DNA of 39,656 nucleotides from CAJWPI01 sp964635015 (GCA_964635015.1 CAZWMS010000013.1:1-39656), one strand, 5' to 3'. Shown: positions 25,201-33,117, counted from the first letter of the stretch. Notes: a model not told the origin generated them from the sequence alone. Translations and numbers: made by a program.

Positions 25201-25743
25201 GCAGATTTTCAACAGAGGGTTGCAGGTGTTCTTGTGCATTTAAATGTTCGCCAGGGCAGTAAAGGCAGATTTGCTTTTGCCACTATAGATGACTCAACTA
25301 GCAAGCTCGAAGTTTCTATATGGGCTGATGTATTAGAAAAACATAGAAGAGATCTTAAAAAAGGACAAATTATAGTTGTACAAGGTTTGGTAGAGAAAGA
25401 TGAATATTTTACTAGTTCTGATAGACCAACATTTAAAATGGTTGCTGAAAAAATATTCTCTTTTGATCAAGCAAGAAATGAGTTTTTAAAACACATAAAA
25501 ATAACTATTGATTCAAAAAAACAGAAAACTAAAAAATTAACAGAAATTATTAAGAGATTCTCTTCAATTAAGGAAGGAAACCAGGTCATGATTTCCTATC
25601 ATGGTTCCAATGCTAATGCTGATGTTTTACTATCCAAAGAACATTCGTTAATTCTTAATGATGAAAGTTTAAAAGAGCTAAAGAAATTTTGTGGAAAAGA
25701 TAATGTGGATTTAGTGTATCATGCACGACCCTATTTAAATTAA
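22264..25743 (+). CDS. dnaE: DNA polymerase III alpha subunit DnaE
   Basis: The 1159-residue protein (E. coli 1160) has an N-terminal PHP domain (FVHLHLHSEYSLTDG), the C-family polymerase core with catalytic Asp residues in NPDFDIDFC near 401-403 and KFDFLGLKTLTVID near 560, GPGRGSGAGS near 367, the beta-clamp/helix-hairpin-helix region and a C-terminal OB fold (AGVLVHLNVRQGSKGRFAFATIDD). It is the replicative polymerase. The PHP motif HLHLH keeps the metal-type histidines that E. coli has partly lost, but the second PHP motif reads TDLNNLFG rather than TDHGN, so phosphoesterase activity is unlikely. HolD, another Pol III subunit, is at 32195. Confidence 0.98.
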   Translation: MNGKNFVHLHLHSEYSLTDGIIRIEDLVTKTAQLGFPAIALTDLNNLFGLIKFYKLARKNGIKPIIGSEIKLIKDKDSVPTPLVLLVKDKKGYTNLTKLVSKSYLEGQKKGEPLVHLDWLENYSEGIIALSGGQRGQIGKELISGNLDLASKKVDFFKKIFRDDFFLEIQRIGKENEKEYNKLIIDLSKAKKVPLVATCDVRFISPSDLEEGPSDFEVHEARVCIQKGEILDDPKRQRDYSENQYLQSTDEVEGLFSDLPEAIINTTRIAKKCNLELDLDQFYLPHFSVPKGRTTEEYLGDISKEGLKNRFKEIKESNNSYLIDEKSYLNRLEYELEMICKLEFAGYFLIVADFVNWAKKNNIPVGPGRGSGAGSITAYSLGITSIDPIKYDLLFERFLNPERVSNPDFDIDFCMQGRDKVLDYVTKKYGQNSVAQISTRGTMAARAVVRDVVRALGKPYGFGDRLAKAIPNVLGISLKEAYKDKEFKNLIDSSDESREVFDMALKLEGISRSVGTHAAGVVIAPTALTDFTPLILDEEKGTVATQFDMGDVESAGLVKFDFLGLKTLTVIDQTVKRINERIKNKKDYIDTNHIPLKDEKTFKLLQEGKTAGVFQLESRGMTEYLKQLVPNSFEDIVTMNALYRPGAMKLVDSYIKKKHGKEPVTYGHEILEKILGETFGIIVYQEQVMQIAQELSGFTLGQADILRRAMGKKKKKEMEKLRSTFIEGARKKDISKSFASGLFELIEKFAGYGFNKSHSVGYALIAYQTAWLKAHYASEFMASILSCELDSTDRIQMFVEDCKNLGLKVLKPDINTSLYLFKDLDKDKILYGLGAIKGVGDSLVNQIIQARESGPFIDLNDFCLRVGNHRINKRILTTLIGSGAMDCLGDRAKLFLEIDRVLKRSEQIAERRQSQMKDLFSDDEMLVTKEKEENKETEAFDLTSSEWSSLGFYLESHPIENRMEEVRSMCGLLISELEVADFQQRVAGVLVHLNVRQGSKGRFAFATIDDSTSKLEVSIWADVLEKHRRDLKKGQIIVVQGLVEKDEYFTSSDRPTFKMVAEKIFSFDQARNEFLKHIKITIDSKKQKTKKLTEIIKRFSSIKEGNQVMISYHGSNANADVLLSKEHSLILNDESLKELKKFCGKDNVDLVYHARPYLN

Positions 25744-25758
25744 ACAATTTCAAGAAAA

Positions 25759-26709
25759 ATGATTGGTGATTATTTAGATTTTGAAGAGCCAATTGCTGTT
25801 CTAGAAAGAAAAATAATTGATCTTCAATCCTCAGAATCAATAGATAAAGAAGGTCTTTCTAAAGAAATAAAAAAACTTAATGACTCCATCATTAAGCTTA
25901 CTCAAAAGGTATATTTAAATCTTACACCTTGGGAATGTGTTCAAGTAGCTAGGCATCCTCAGAGACCTCATTTTTATGATTATATAGAAGGAGTTTTTGA
26001 TAGCTTTGTAGAATTGCATGGAGATAGGCAATTTGGAGATGACAGGGCATTGATAGGTGGTTTAGCTTCAATTGAAGAATTTAGTTTTATATTGATTGGT
26101 CATGAGAAAGGAAGAACCACTGAAGAGAAGGTGAAGCATAATTTTGGTATGCCTCAACCAGAAGGATATCGTAAAGCAGCTCGCTTAATGTATCTAGCTG
26201 AGAGATTTTCAATCCCGGTTGTTACCTTGGTTGATACCCCAGGAGCTTATCCTGGAATAGATAGTGAGGAGAGGGGCCAAAGCGAAGCAATAGCAAAGAA
26301 TCTTAGCTTAATGTCGACTCTCAAAACCCCTATCCTTGTTTATGTTGTAGGAGAAGGGGGTTCTGGTGGAGCCCTTGCAATTGCTGTAGGTGATCATATA
26401 TCTATGATGCAATACTCTACCTATTCAGTAGCTTCTCCAGAAGCTTGTGCGTCAATAGTTTGGAGAGATTCAAAAAAAGCCCCTGAAGCTGCAGAAGCAA
26501 TGCAAATGGATGCAAAGAGCATATTAAAATTAGACCTAATAGATGAAATCTTAGAAGAACCTTTGGGGGGAGCTCACAGAAATTCATCTTTAACTTTTGC
26601 TACTTTAAGAAAATCAATAATCTCTAATCTAGAGAAGTTAAAAACCTTTTCTTTACCTACTCTTGTCGAAAGAAGATATAAGCGTTTAATTAGCTATGGT
26701 TCAATTTGA
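25759..26709 (+). CDS. accA: Acetyl-CoA carboxylase carboxyltransferase subunit alpha
   Basis: The 316-residue protein has the family start YLDFEEPIAVLERKI, then RPHFYDYIEGVFDSFVELHGDRQFGDD, GHEKGR, LVDTPGAYPGIDSEERGQSEAIA and GEGGSGGALAI, the crotonase-fold oxyanion-hole region. With AccD it transfers CO2 from carboxybiotin to acetyl-CoA to make malonyl-CoA, the precursor for the fatty acids used by FabZ, LpxA and LpxD. It follows dnaE by 15 bp, as in E. coli (dnaE-accA). Confidence 0.97.
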   Translation: MIGDYLDFEEPIAVLERKIIDLQSSESIDKEGLSKEIKKLNDSIIKLTQKVYLNLTPWECVQVARHPQRPHFYDYIEGVFDSFVELHGDRQFGDDRALIGGLASIEEFSFILIGHEKGRTTEEKVKHNFGMPQPEGYRKAARLMYLAERFSIPVVTLVDTPGAYPGIDSEERGQSEAIAKNLSLMSTLKTPILVYVVGEGGSGGALAIAVGDHISMMQYSTYSVASPEACASIVWRDSKKAPEAAEAMQMDAKSILKLDLIDEILEEPLGGAHRNSSLTFATLRKSIISNLEKLKTFSLPTLVERRYKRLISYGSI

Positions 26710-26712
26710 TCT

Positions 26713-28068
26713 ATGTTAGAGACCTTAGATTTCTCACCTGGAAAAACATCTAATTTTAATAGAATAGGTGTTTGTTATTCAGGGGGGGTAGATTCCCATG
26801 TTTTATTACACTTATTATCCAGAAAATTACTAACTACTAAGAATCTTTATGCTTTGCATGTTAACCATGGCATCAGTGCCCAAAGTGATAAATGGAAAAA
26901 ACACAGTGAGAAGATATGCAGGGATCTAGACATAAAATTCACTTCATTTGACCTTAATCTCTCAAAAAAAAGAAATATCAATGAAAATTATTTAAGAGAA
27001 GCTCGTTATAAAGCTATAGCTTCATGGTCTAAACCAGGGGATATTTTATGTACTGCTCATCATAAAGATGATCAGGTTGAGACAATATTGTTTCGTATAT
27101 TAAGAGGAACTGGCATTAATGGTTTAAGGGGTATTCCGTACAAAAGAGAATCTTCAGGTGTAGTTTTTCTACGACCTCTCATCAGATTTTCTAAGAAAGA
27201 AATAATTAAATACGCTTCACTTAACAACTTAGAATGGGTTGAAGATGAGTCAAATGAAGATACCTCTATATCAAGAAATTTTATAAGAAAAGAATTGCTA
27301 CCTTTAGTCAGAAGAAAATGGCCAAAATATAGAGATGCTTTGGAGCATATTTCATCGCACGCTAGAGATAGTTCAAATTTACTTGATCAACTTGGAGATG
27401 AAGACATAGAAAAATGTGTTGCATCATCTTTTAGTGAATTGTCTATTGCTAATATATCATTACTTAGTAAATTAAGAATAAGTAATATGCTCTATAGGTG
27501 GCTTACTTTGCAATCAATGGAGGGAGTGACCTATAGTTTAATTAAGGAAATACAAGAAAATCTACTTTGGACAAAAGATGATTCTGATCCCATCATAACG
27601 TTTGGTTCTAAGAGTAAGGTAAAGTCGTTTCAGTTAAGGAAATTCAATAATATTCTATTTCTCTTACCCAAGTCTTCAGATAGTTATTTAAAAGATTACT
27701 CTCCCATTATGTGGGATTTAAATGAACCATTAAAACTACCTACAGGTCTTTTAAAAGCTCATGAGTCTACTGGAGAAGGTCTTTCCTTGCTAAGTTCTCA
27801 AAATAAAGTTGAGGTTAGGTTTAGAGAGGGTGGAGAAAGATGTAGACCAATAGGCAGAAATAAATCACAAACTCTAAAAAGACTTTTACAGGAATATTCA
27901 GTTCCACCATGGAAACGATCTAGACTACCCCTCATTTATATTAATGGTCGATTAGCTGCAGTTGCTGACTTATGGGTCTGTGGAAAGTTTTCTACTAAAA
28001 AAAAATATAAGGGCATTTCTTTTAAGTGGAAAGATAATTTATTTAACAAACATGATCTTAGGAGATAA
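26713..28068 (+). CDS. tilS: tRNA(Ile)-lysidine synthase
   Basis: The 451-residue protein carries the PP-loop ATP pyrophosphatase motif CYSGGVDSHVLLHLL at about 21-35, AHHKDDQVETILFRILRGTG near 115-134 (the family HHxxDQxET motif) and the C-terminal TilS domains ending with VEVRFREGGERCRP and SVPPWKRSRLPLIY. It converts C34 of tRNA-Ile2 (anticodon CAU) to lysidine so that it reads AUA, an essential job in an A+T-rich genome. It lies 3 bp after accA; the next gene starts 2 bp after its stop. Confidence 0.95.
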   Translation: MLETLDFSPGKTSNFNRIGVCYSGGVDSHVLLHLLSRKLLTTKNLYALHVNHGISAQSDKWKKHSEKICRDLDIKFTSFDLNLSKKRNINENYLREARYKAIASWSKPGDILCTAHHKDDQVETILFRILRGTGINGLRGIPYKRESSGVVFLRPLIRFSKKEIIKYASLNNLEWVEDESNEDTSISRNFIRKELLPLVRRKWPKYRDALEHISSHARDSSNLLDQLGDEDIEKCVASSFSELSIANISLLSKLRISNMLYRWLTLQSMEGVTYSLIKEIQENLLWTKDDSDPIITFGSKSKVKSFQLRKFNNILFLLPKSSDSYLKDYSPIMWDLNEPLKLPTGLLKAHESTGEGLSLLSSQNKVEVRFREGGERCRPIGRNKSQTLKRLLQEYSVPPWKRSRLPLIYINGRLAAVADLWVCGKFSTKKKYKGISFKWKDNLFNKHDLRR

Positions 28069-28070
28069 AA

Positions 28071-28847
28071 ATGAAATTAGAGACTATTTTGTATGAAGTT
28101 AAAGATGGGGTATCAATAATAACTTTTAATAGACCAGACAAGATGAATGCATTTAATCATCAAATGATTATGGACATCAAGAGTGCAACAGAAGAAGCTG
28201 CAAAGGATGATTCTATAAGGTGTGTTGTTTTAACCGGATCAGGAAGAGGATTCTCAGCGGGTGCAGATTTAAGTGAAAGGGAAAGTAAGTGGAAAGATAC
28301 AGAAGAAGCATTAATTAAAGGGTATCTACCCAGTCTCTTAAATATTATTCAAATGGAAAAACCTGTGATAGCAGCAGTAAATGGAGCAGCTGCAGGCATT
28401 GGGAGCGCATATGCCATGGCATGTGATCTCACTTTAATGTCTGAAGAGGCCTACCTTCTTCAAGCATTTAGCAATATTGGACTCATCCCGGATGGAGGTG
28501 CAAATTGGTTATTAGTAAATACAATTGGATACAAACTTGCTTACCAGATAGCTATAGAAGGTGAAAGGATAGGAGCAGAAAGGTGTCTATCCTTAGGATT
28601 GATAAATAAGGTCGTTAAAAATTCAGAGCTTCTTCAGGAATCGATAAACTGGGCAAGAAAACTTTATGAGAGAGCACCTCAATCTTTAAAATATACAAAA
28701 AAAGTTATGAGAAAGTCTTTAAATTCTTCCTATGAAGAAATTTATGCTTTAGAAGCTAAAACTCAAAATGAACTATTTGGTTCAGAAGATAATCAGGAAG
28801 GAATAAAAGCCTTTTTAGAAAAGAGGTCTCCAAACTTTAAGGGTTAG
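28071..28847 (+). CDS. Enoyl-CoA hydratase/isomerase family protein, PaaG-like
   Basis: The 258-residue crotonase has GSGRGFSAGADL near 60-71 and VNGAAAGIGSAYAMACDLTLMS near 101-122, forming the oxyanion hole and CoA site. The segment AFSNIGLIPDGGANWLL near 131-147 and the C-terminus EGIKAFLEKRSPNFKG closely resemble PaaG (1,2-epoxyphenylacetyl-CoA isomerase) rather than classical hydratase, which carries Glu (PEI) where Asn stands here. The exact substrate is unknown; phenylacetate or fatty-acid degradation are both possible. No paa genes are nearby. It is the last gene of the long plus-strand block, and its 3' end overlaps the convergent transporter gene by 11 bp. Confidence 0.85.
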   Translation: MKLETILYEVKDGVSIITFNRPDKMNAFNHQMIMDIKSATEEAAKDDSIRCVVLTGSGRGFSAGADLSERESKWKDTEEALIKGYLPSLLNIIQMEKPVIAAVNGAAAGIGSAYAMACDLTLMSEEAYLLQAFSNIGLIPDGGANWLLVNTIGYKLAYQIAIEGERIGAERCLSLGLINKVVKNSELLQESINWARKLYERAPQSLKYTKKVMRKSLNSSYEEIYALEAKTQNELFGSEDNQEGIKAFLEKRSPNFKG

Positions 28848-30243
28848 GAGGGCTTTGAATTTCCAATCTTTTCCTCAACTCCTCATGTTTCTCTTTAGTA
28901 AGTGGATAAAACCAAGTAAGAAATAAAGCAGGGAGAAAAAAAACTGCGCATCCAATACAATAAAAGAATCTTAAAGCCAACATTTCTGTCTCACCATTTT
29001 CAGTCCCTGGTATAAAACCAAAAAAGTCTACTAATCTAGCGGCAGCCCAGACAGCTAACATGGCAGATATTTTTGCAATCATTCCATTTAGGGCAAAAAA
29101 GGTACCAGCCCTTCGACCCCCTGTTCTTAAAGAGTCTAAATCAACGACATCTGCTAGCATTGAAGCAGGAAGAAACTGCAATCCACCGAAACAAGCCCCT
29201 TTCAAAAGAAATAAAATATGGAATTGGGTGTAATCTCCGAATTCTAAGAAGAAGCACAAAAAACTAACTGTTCCTGTGCCCACCAAGGTTATACAAAAAG
29301 CTCTATGCTTTCCTATTACTTTTCCTAACCAAAGCCAAAAGGGGATAGCAATAAATCCTGCCAAGAAATATCTGGCATAGGAAGCACCAACCGTCTCAAT
29401 ACCAATAACATCTCTTACAAACCAGAGAGAAAGAGTATTTCTAAAAGATTCTCCAGCAATTACAAGAAAAATTATTGTTAATATTCTTATTAAAAGAGGA
29501 TTTTCTTTAGCGTACCTTAGACCTTCTCTTAAGGGAATTTTCTTTTTTACTTTCGGCATTGGATCAGGAACCTTCCAAATTGAAATTGCAGCAAAGATTG
29601 GCAGAAGAAGAATGATACCCAAGCCCATATAAGCTAGAATTTCTCTCATCTGATTTGAATTAGAGAAATCTTGAAAAAGGAATATAGCAGTTAAAGTTCT
29701 TGTTAATCCTTCTTTTAAGGATATGCCTTCTGCTGACACCTCAACCCCTAAAGGAATTAAGGCAGATATTAGTAAACCTATCAAAGTAAATGCTTCTCTT
29801 CCTCCAACAATACGAGATCTCTGGTGGTATTCTGGTGAAATTTCAGCTCCCCAAGCTCCATAAGGTATCCCTATTGAAGTTGAGCCCAGATACATAAGCA
29901 TCATCCATAGAAGGAAATAACTTACAGTTACTTCTTCTCCTGGAATAAATAACTTATATATTGAATACATCATGAGGGGAACTCCAAGTAGTATCCAGGG
30001 CTTTCTTCTACCTATTCTTGTGCTGGTCTGATCTCCCCACTGACCTATCAAAGGATCAGTAATAACATCTGTTAAACGGGCAATTAATAAAAGATCTGCT
30101 AAAAGAGCTAGTTGAAATTTTGTTACTTCTGAATAAAAAGGAATAAGCCAAATAGCTATTGGATAGCCAATCATTGCTAGTGGAGTTGCAAGTCCACCAT
30201 AGGCCATTATTTTCTTTCTACTAACAGAAATCAGAGAAGCCAT
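28837..30243 (-). CDS. MFS transporter, GPH family (glycoside-pentoside-hexuronide:cation symporter type)
   Basis: The 468-residue protein has about twelve membrane helices. The loop ARLTDVITDPLIGQWGD followed by RIGRRKPWILLG (about 54-85) is the hallmark of the GPH/MelB branch of the major facilitator superfamily, with the conserved Asp residues that bind the coupling cation in MelB. It should carry a sugar or related compound with Na+ or H+; no sugar-catabolic gene adjoins it, so the substrate is open. It lies 44 bp downstream of leuA on the same strand and may be read with it. Confidence 0.87.
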   Translation of the reverse strand: MASLISVSRKKIMAYGGLATPLAMIGYPIAIWLIPFYSEVTKFQLALLADLLLIARLTDVITDPLIGQWGDQTSTRIGRRKPWILLGVPLMMYSIYKLFIPGEEVTVSYFLLWMMLMYLGSTSIGIPYGAWGAEISPEYHQRSRIVGGREAFTLIGLLISALIPLGVEVSAEGISLKEGLTRTLTAIFLFQDFSNSNQMREILAYMGLGIILLLPIFAAISIWKVPDPMPKVKKKIPLREGLRYAKENPLLIRILTIIFLVIAGESFRNTLSLWFVRDVIGIETVGASYARYFLAGFIAIPFWLWLGKVIGKHRAFCITLVGTGTVSFLCFFLEFGDYTQFHILFLLKGACFGGLQFLPASMLADVVDLDSLRTGGRRAGTFFALNGMIAKISAMLAVWAAARLVDFFGFIPGTENGETEMLALRFFYCIGCAVFFLPALFLTWFYPLTKEKHEELRKRLEIQSPPNP

Positions 30244-30287
30244 CCTCTTTTACCTCTTCTTTTTTAGGGTATATCTAAAATAATAAA

Positions 30288-31970
30288 TTAGCTAGAAGAG
30301 ATTTTATTTAATCCACTTATTACTGAAAGTAAACTGGCTATCACTGTATTAGCATGCATCCCAACACCCCAAGAGGATTTATCTTCGCTTTGAATCTCTA
30401 TGTAGGCTACAGCTTTAGCATCTGAACCTCTGCTTATTGCATGTTGATGATAGTCAGATATCTTTACTGTTAAGTTTAAATCTTTTTTCAAGGCATTTAT
30501 GAAGGCGTCTATTGGTCCATTTCCTTTTCCCTTAATCAGTTGTTTCTTTCCATCTTTTAATAATTTTACTTTTATTAGATCTTCTTGGGAGTTACTAGAA
30601 GAAGAAGATTCAACATGATGCTCTAAGAAATCAAAAGCATTACTATTTTTTAAATAAGTTAGCTGGAAAGTTTCCCAAATATCTGAAGGGGGAATTTCTT
30701 TGCCAGTTTCATCCACAATTTTTTGAATAATTTGGCTAAATTCAATTTGCAACCTTCTTGGCATGCTTAAGCCATGATCTCTTTCTAAGAGATAAGCTAC
30801 ACCTGCTTTACCTGATTGACTATTAACTCTAACCACCCCTTCATAAGTTCTTCCAACATCTGATGGATCAATTGGAAGATATGGGATTTCCCAGCGGGGA
30901 TTATTTGTTTCCCTCATTGCTTCAAAACCTTTCTTTATAGCATCTTGGTGGGAACCCGAAAAAGCAGTAAATACCAAGTCCCCTGCATAAGGATGTCTGG
31001 GGTGTACTGGCAGTTGATTGCAGTATTCAACCTCTCTCATTATTGGATTAATATCTGAAAAATCTAAATATGGATTCACGCCCTGAGTAAGCATATTTAG
31101 AGCAAGTGAAACTATGTCAACATTTCCTGTTCTTTCTCCATTTCCAAATAAAGTACCTTCTACTCTGTCTGCACCAGCCAAAATACCCAGTTCAGTAGCT
31201 GCAATAGCAGAACCTCTGTCGTTGTGTGGATGAAGACTGACAATCACATTTTCTCTATTCTCTAGATTATTACACATCCACTCTATTTGATCTGCATAGA
31301 TATTAGGTGTTGATAATTCAACTGTAGCTGGAAGGTTGATAATTGTTTTTTTCTTTTCTGTAGGTTGCCAAATTCTATTCACTGCGTTACATATTTCAGC
31401 AGCATAAGGAAGTTCAGTAGCTGAAAAACTTTCAGGACTGTATTGAAAGGTCCAATTTGTGTCCTGTTGTTTTAATGAATTCTCTAATACCCATTTAGCA
31501 CCATCCTCTGCTATTTTTTTTATACCTTTTTTATTACTTTTGAAAACAACTTTTCTTTGGACAGTTGAAGTAGAATTATATAAATGAAGAATAGCACTTT
31601 TTGCTCCTTTTAATGATTCAAAAGTCCTATCTATAAGCTCCTTCCTTGATTGGGTGAGTACTTGTATTTTCACATCATCAGGAATTAAATTTTCCCTTAT
31701 GATTTTTCTAATAAAGTCAAAATCAGTTTGTGAAGCTGCTGGAAATCCTACTTCTATTTCTTTAAACCCTATATTTAATAGAAGATTAAACATTCTAAGT
31801 TTTTTTTCTTCTCCCATAGGCTCTATCAAAGCTTGGTTCCCGTCCCTTAAATCTACACTACACCAAATAGGAGCTTTTTTATTTACAGCATCAGGCCAGT
31901 TTCTATCTTTTAACTTTATAGGACTAAAGGCTTTATACTTAGCAATATATTGATTAGAAGCTCTTTTCAT
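30288..31970 (-). CDS. leuA: 2-isopropylmalate synthase, type 2 (LeuA2)
   Basis: The 560-residue protein starts with the LeuA2 signature KYKAFSPIKLKDRNWPDA and APIWCSVDLRDGNQALIEPM (about 11-56), continues with a DRE-TIM barrel containing SLHPHNDRGSAIAATELGILAGADRVEGTLFGNGERTGNVD (metal-binding His pair and the GNGERTGN motif), and ends with the LeuA dimer/allosteric domain. It condenses acetyl-CoA with 2-oxoisovalerate, the first step of leucine synthesis. The type-2 form is the one found in yeast, actinobacteria and some proteobacteria, unlike the shorter E. coli LeuA. leuB, leuC and leuD are not in the window. Confidence 0.95.
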   Translation of the reverse strand: MKRASNQYIAKYKAFSPIKLKDRNWPDAVNKKAPIWCSVDLRDGNQALIEPMGEEKKLRMFNLLLNIGFKEIEVGFPAASQTDFDFIRKIIRENLIPDDVKIQVLTQSRKELIDRTFESLKGAKSAILHLYNSTSTVQRKVVFKSNKKGIKKIAEDGAKWVLENSLKQQDTNWTFQYSPESFSATELPYAAEICNAVNRIWQPTEKKKTIINLPATVELSTPNIYADQIEWMCNNLENRENVIVSLHPHNDRGSAIAATELGILAGADRVEGTLFGNGERTGNVDIVSLALNMLTQGVNPYLDFSDINPIMREVEYCNQLPVHPRHPYAGDLVFTAFSGSHQDAIKKGFEAMRETNNPRWEIPYLPIDPSDVGRTYEGVVRVNSQSGKAGVAYLLERDHGLSMPRRLQIEFSQIIQKIVDETGKEIPPSDIWETFQLTYLKNSNAFDFLEHHVESSSSSNSQEDLIKVKLLKDGKKQLIKGKGNGPIDAFINALKKDLNLTVKISDYHQHAISRGSDAKAVAYIEIQSEDKSSWGVGMHANTVIASLLSVISGLNKISSS

Positions 31971-32194
31971 TTTTTAAGATCAGTAAGTTTCAAAATTATT
32001 TTTAATACAAAAAGTTTTTTGATGTATATTTAAGAGATATAGATTTAAACCCGGTGATCTCTTTTAAAAGAGGCCGAGCAGATAAGCTTTAGACTAAAAG
32101 ATAGAAGTTTAAAAAGTTTCATGATTAAGAAGCATATATATGTAGTTTCTAGCGGTCAAGAAGTGAGTGATAAAATCGGAGAAGGTGATCAGGA
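31971..32194. promoter_or_regulatory. Divergent leuA/holD spacer (224 bp)
   Basis: This is the longest stretch here without a confident gene. It separates leuA (minus) from holD (plus), so it must carry promoters for both, but I could not identify convincing -35/-10 pairs. It contains a bulged hairpin at 32052-32076, a 10-bp palindrome CATATATATG at 32133-32142 and a 30-codon plus-strand ORF from 32121 that runs into holD. Confidence 0.5.
32052..32076 (+). promoter_or_regulatory. Bulged RNA hairpin in the leuA/holD spacer
   Basis: Read as plus-strand RNA: CGG, a three-base UGA bulge, UCUCUU, loop UUAA, AAGAGG, CCG. This gives 9 base pairs including one U-G wobble. On the minus strand the wobble becomes an A-C mismatch, so the fold favours plus-strand transcription. 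No T-run follows, so it is not a normal terminator. Role unknown. Confidence 0.4.
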
Positions 32195-32213
32195 GTGGAT
32201 ACTTATAAATTAA
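32121..32213 (+). CDS. Possible 30-residue leader ORF overlapping holD
   Basis: ATG at 32121 opens a 30-codon frame (MIKKHIYVVSSGQEVSDKIG and ten further residues, ending WILIN) closed by TAA at 32211-32213. It overlaps the first 19 bases of holD in a different frame. There is no clear Shine-Dalgarno site, so it may be chance; if translated it could couple to or modulate holD. Not recognised as any known peptide. Confidence 0.2.
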   Translation: MIKKHIYVVSSGQEVSDKIGEGDQEWILIN

Positions 32214-32620
32214 ATAGTTTAAAAAAATTAGGTTTTACATTTTGGCAGGAAAGAAAGGTCAATAAATCTTTTTCAGAAGAAGATGTAACTTTCTACAAAT
32301 GTAAGAATGAAGTGCTATTTTGTTTTTCTACAGGAGAACTAAAGGCAAAAAATGACATAGATTTTGATAAGTTTCTTATTTCCCTCTGCCTCCCCTTTAG
32401 TTCTTTTCGCAGAGATCGAGTTGAATTAAAGGAAATTGAGAGCTTAGAAAATTTTAGACTAGTACTTCTTTTTGGTGTTAGTAAAAAAATTCTTTTGAAC
32501 GATTTTAGAATTAAAGACTGTACTTTATTAGAATTTGAAGGAATTGCTAATTTATTAAATAACCCAGACTTAAAGCAATCTCTATGGCTTGATATCAAAG
32601 AATATTCTTCATTTATTTAA
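32195..32620 (+). CDS. holD: DNA polymerase III psi subunit HolD
   Basis: The 141-residue protein is weakly conserved but recognisable. Its start LNSLKKLGFTFWQERK matches the E. coli psi N-terminus (LQQLGITQWSLRR), the segment that binds the clamp loader, and its end LNNPDLKQSLWLDIKEYSSF matches the C-terminal RANPTARAALWQQICTYEHDF. Psi with chi links the clamp loader to SSB. rimI follows, the same holD-rimI order as E. coli. The start is GTG at 32195, with AAGGTGAT (32182-32189) as ribosome-binding site; there is no in-frame ATG in the conserved N-terminus. Confidence 0.8.
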   Translation: MDTYKLNSLKKLGFTFWQERKVNKSFSEEDVTFYKCKNEVLFCFSTGELKAKNDIDFDKFLISLCLPFSSFRRDRVELKEIESLENFRLVLLFGVSKKILLNDFRIKDCTLLEFEGIANLLNNPDLKQSLWLDIKEYSSFI

Positions 32621-32633
32621 TTTTTAGAAGTTT

Positions 32634-33113
32634 ATGGTTTTATCTGAATATAGATATATGGACAAAGAGGATCTAGGGGTTATTTTACAGATTGAGAGAT
32701 CCTCCAACCCTTTCCCTTGGACTCTAAAGAATTTCACTGACTGCATTGAAAAAGAATACTATTGTTTAGTTCAAGAACATGAGAAGAAAGTATCAGGATT
32801 CGCAATTTTATCAATAGCTCTTGATGAAACCCATCTTTTAAATATTGGTATAGTAGAGAGTATGAGAAGAAGGGGTCTTGGAAAGGAGGTGCTAAATCAA
32901 GCTATCCATGTATCCAAAGAGATGGGTAGTAGGAAAATGCTTTTAGAAGTACGTCCTTCAAATTTTGCTGCAATTAATTTATATCGTAATGAAGGTTTCA
33001 AAAAACTCAGCATAAGGAAAGATTATTACAAGACCCATGAGGGAAGAGAAGATGCACTTGTGATGGTAAAGCCTCTTGGTAGAAGTTGGAAAGAAATCAT
33101 TTTTGGAGAATAG
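32634..33113 (+). CDS. rimI: Ribosomal protein S18-alanine N-acetyltransferase RimI
   Basis: The 159-residue GNAT-fold protein has IERSSNPFPWTLKNFTDCI near the N-terminus (the RimI pattern with NPFPW), the acetyl-CoA loop ESMRRRGLGKEVL near 77-89 (R-x-x-G-x-G/A), and EVRPSNFAAINLYRNEGFKKLSIRKDYY near 104-131, where the NxxAxxLYxxxGF motif is typical. It acetylates the N-terminus of S18. It follows holD by 13 bp, and the monooxygenase gene begins a few bases after its TAG. Confidence 0.93.
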   Translation: MVLSEYRYMDKEDLGVILQIERSSNPFPWTLKNFTDCIEKEYYCLVQEHEKKVSGFAILSIALDETHLLNIGIVESMRRRGLGKEVLNQAIHVSKEMGSRKMLLEVRPSNFAAINLYRNEGFKKLSIRKDYYKTHEGREDALVMVKPLGRSWKEIIFGE

Positions 33114-33117
33114 GTCT

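Noticed and set aside
31654..31953. 99-codon plus-strand ORF within leuA
   Set aside because: Entirely antisense to the well-conserved LeuA N-terminal region; a shadow frame.
32105..32141. Minus-strand peptide MLLNHETF ahead of leuA as a leucine attenuation leader
   Set aside because: Only two Leu codons, no ribosome-binding site and no terminator/antiterminator pair with a T-run before leuA.
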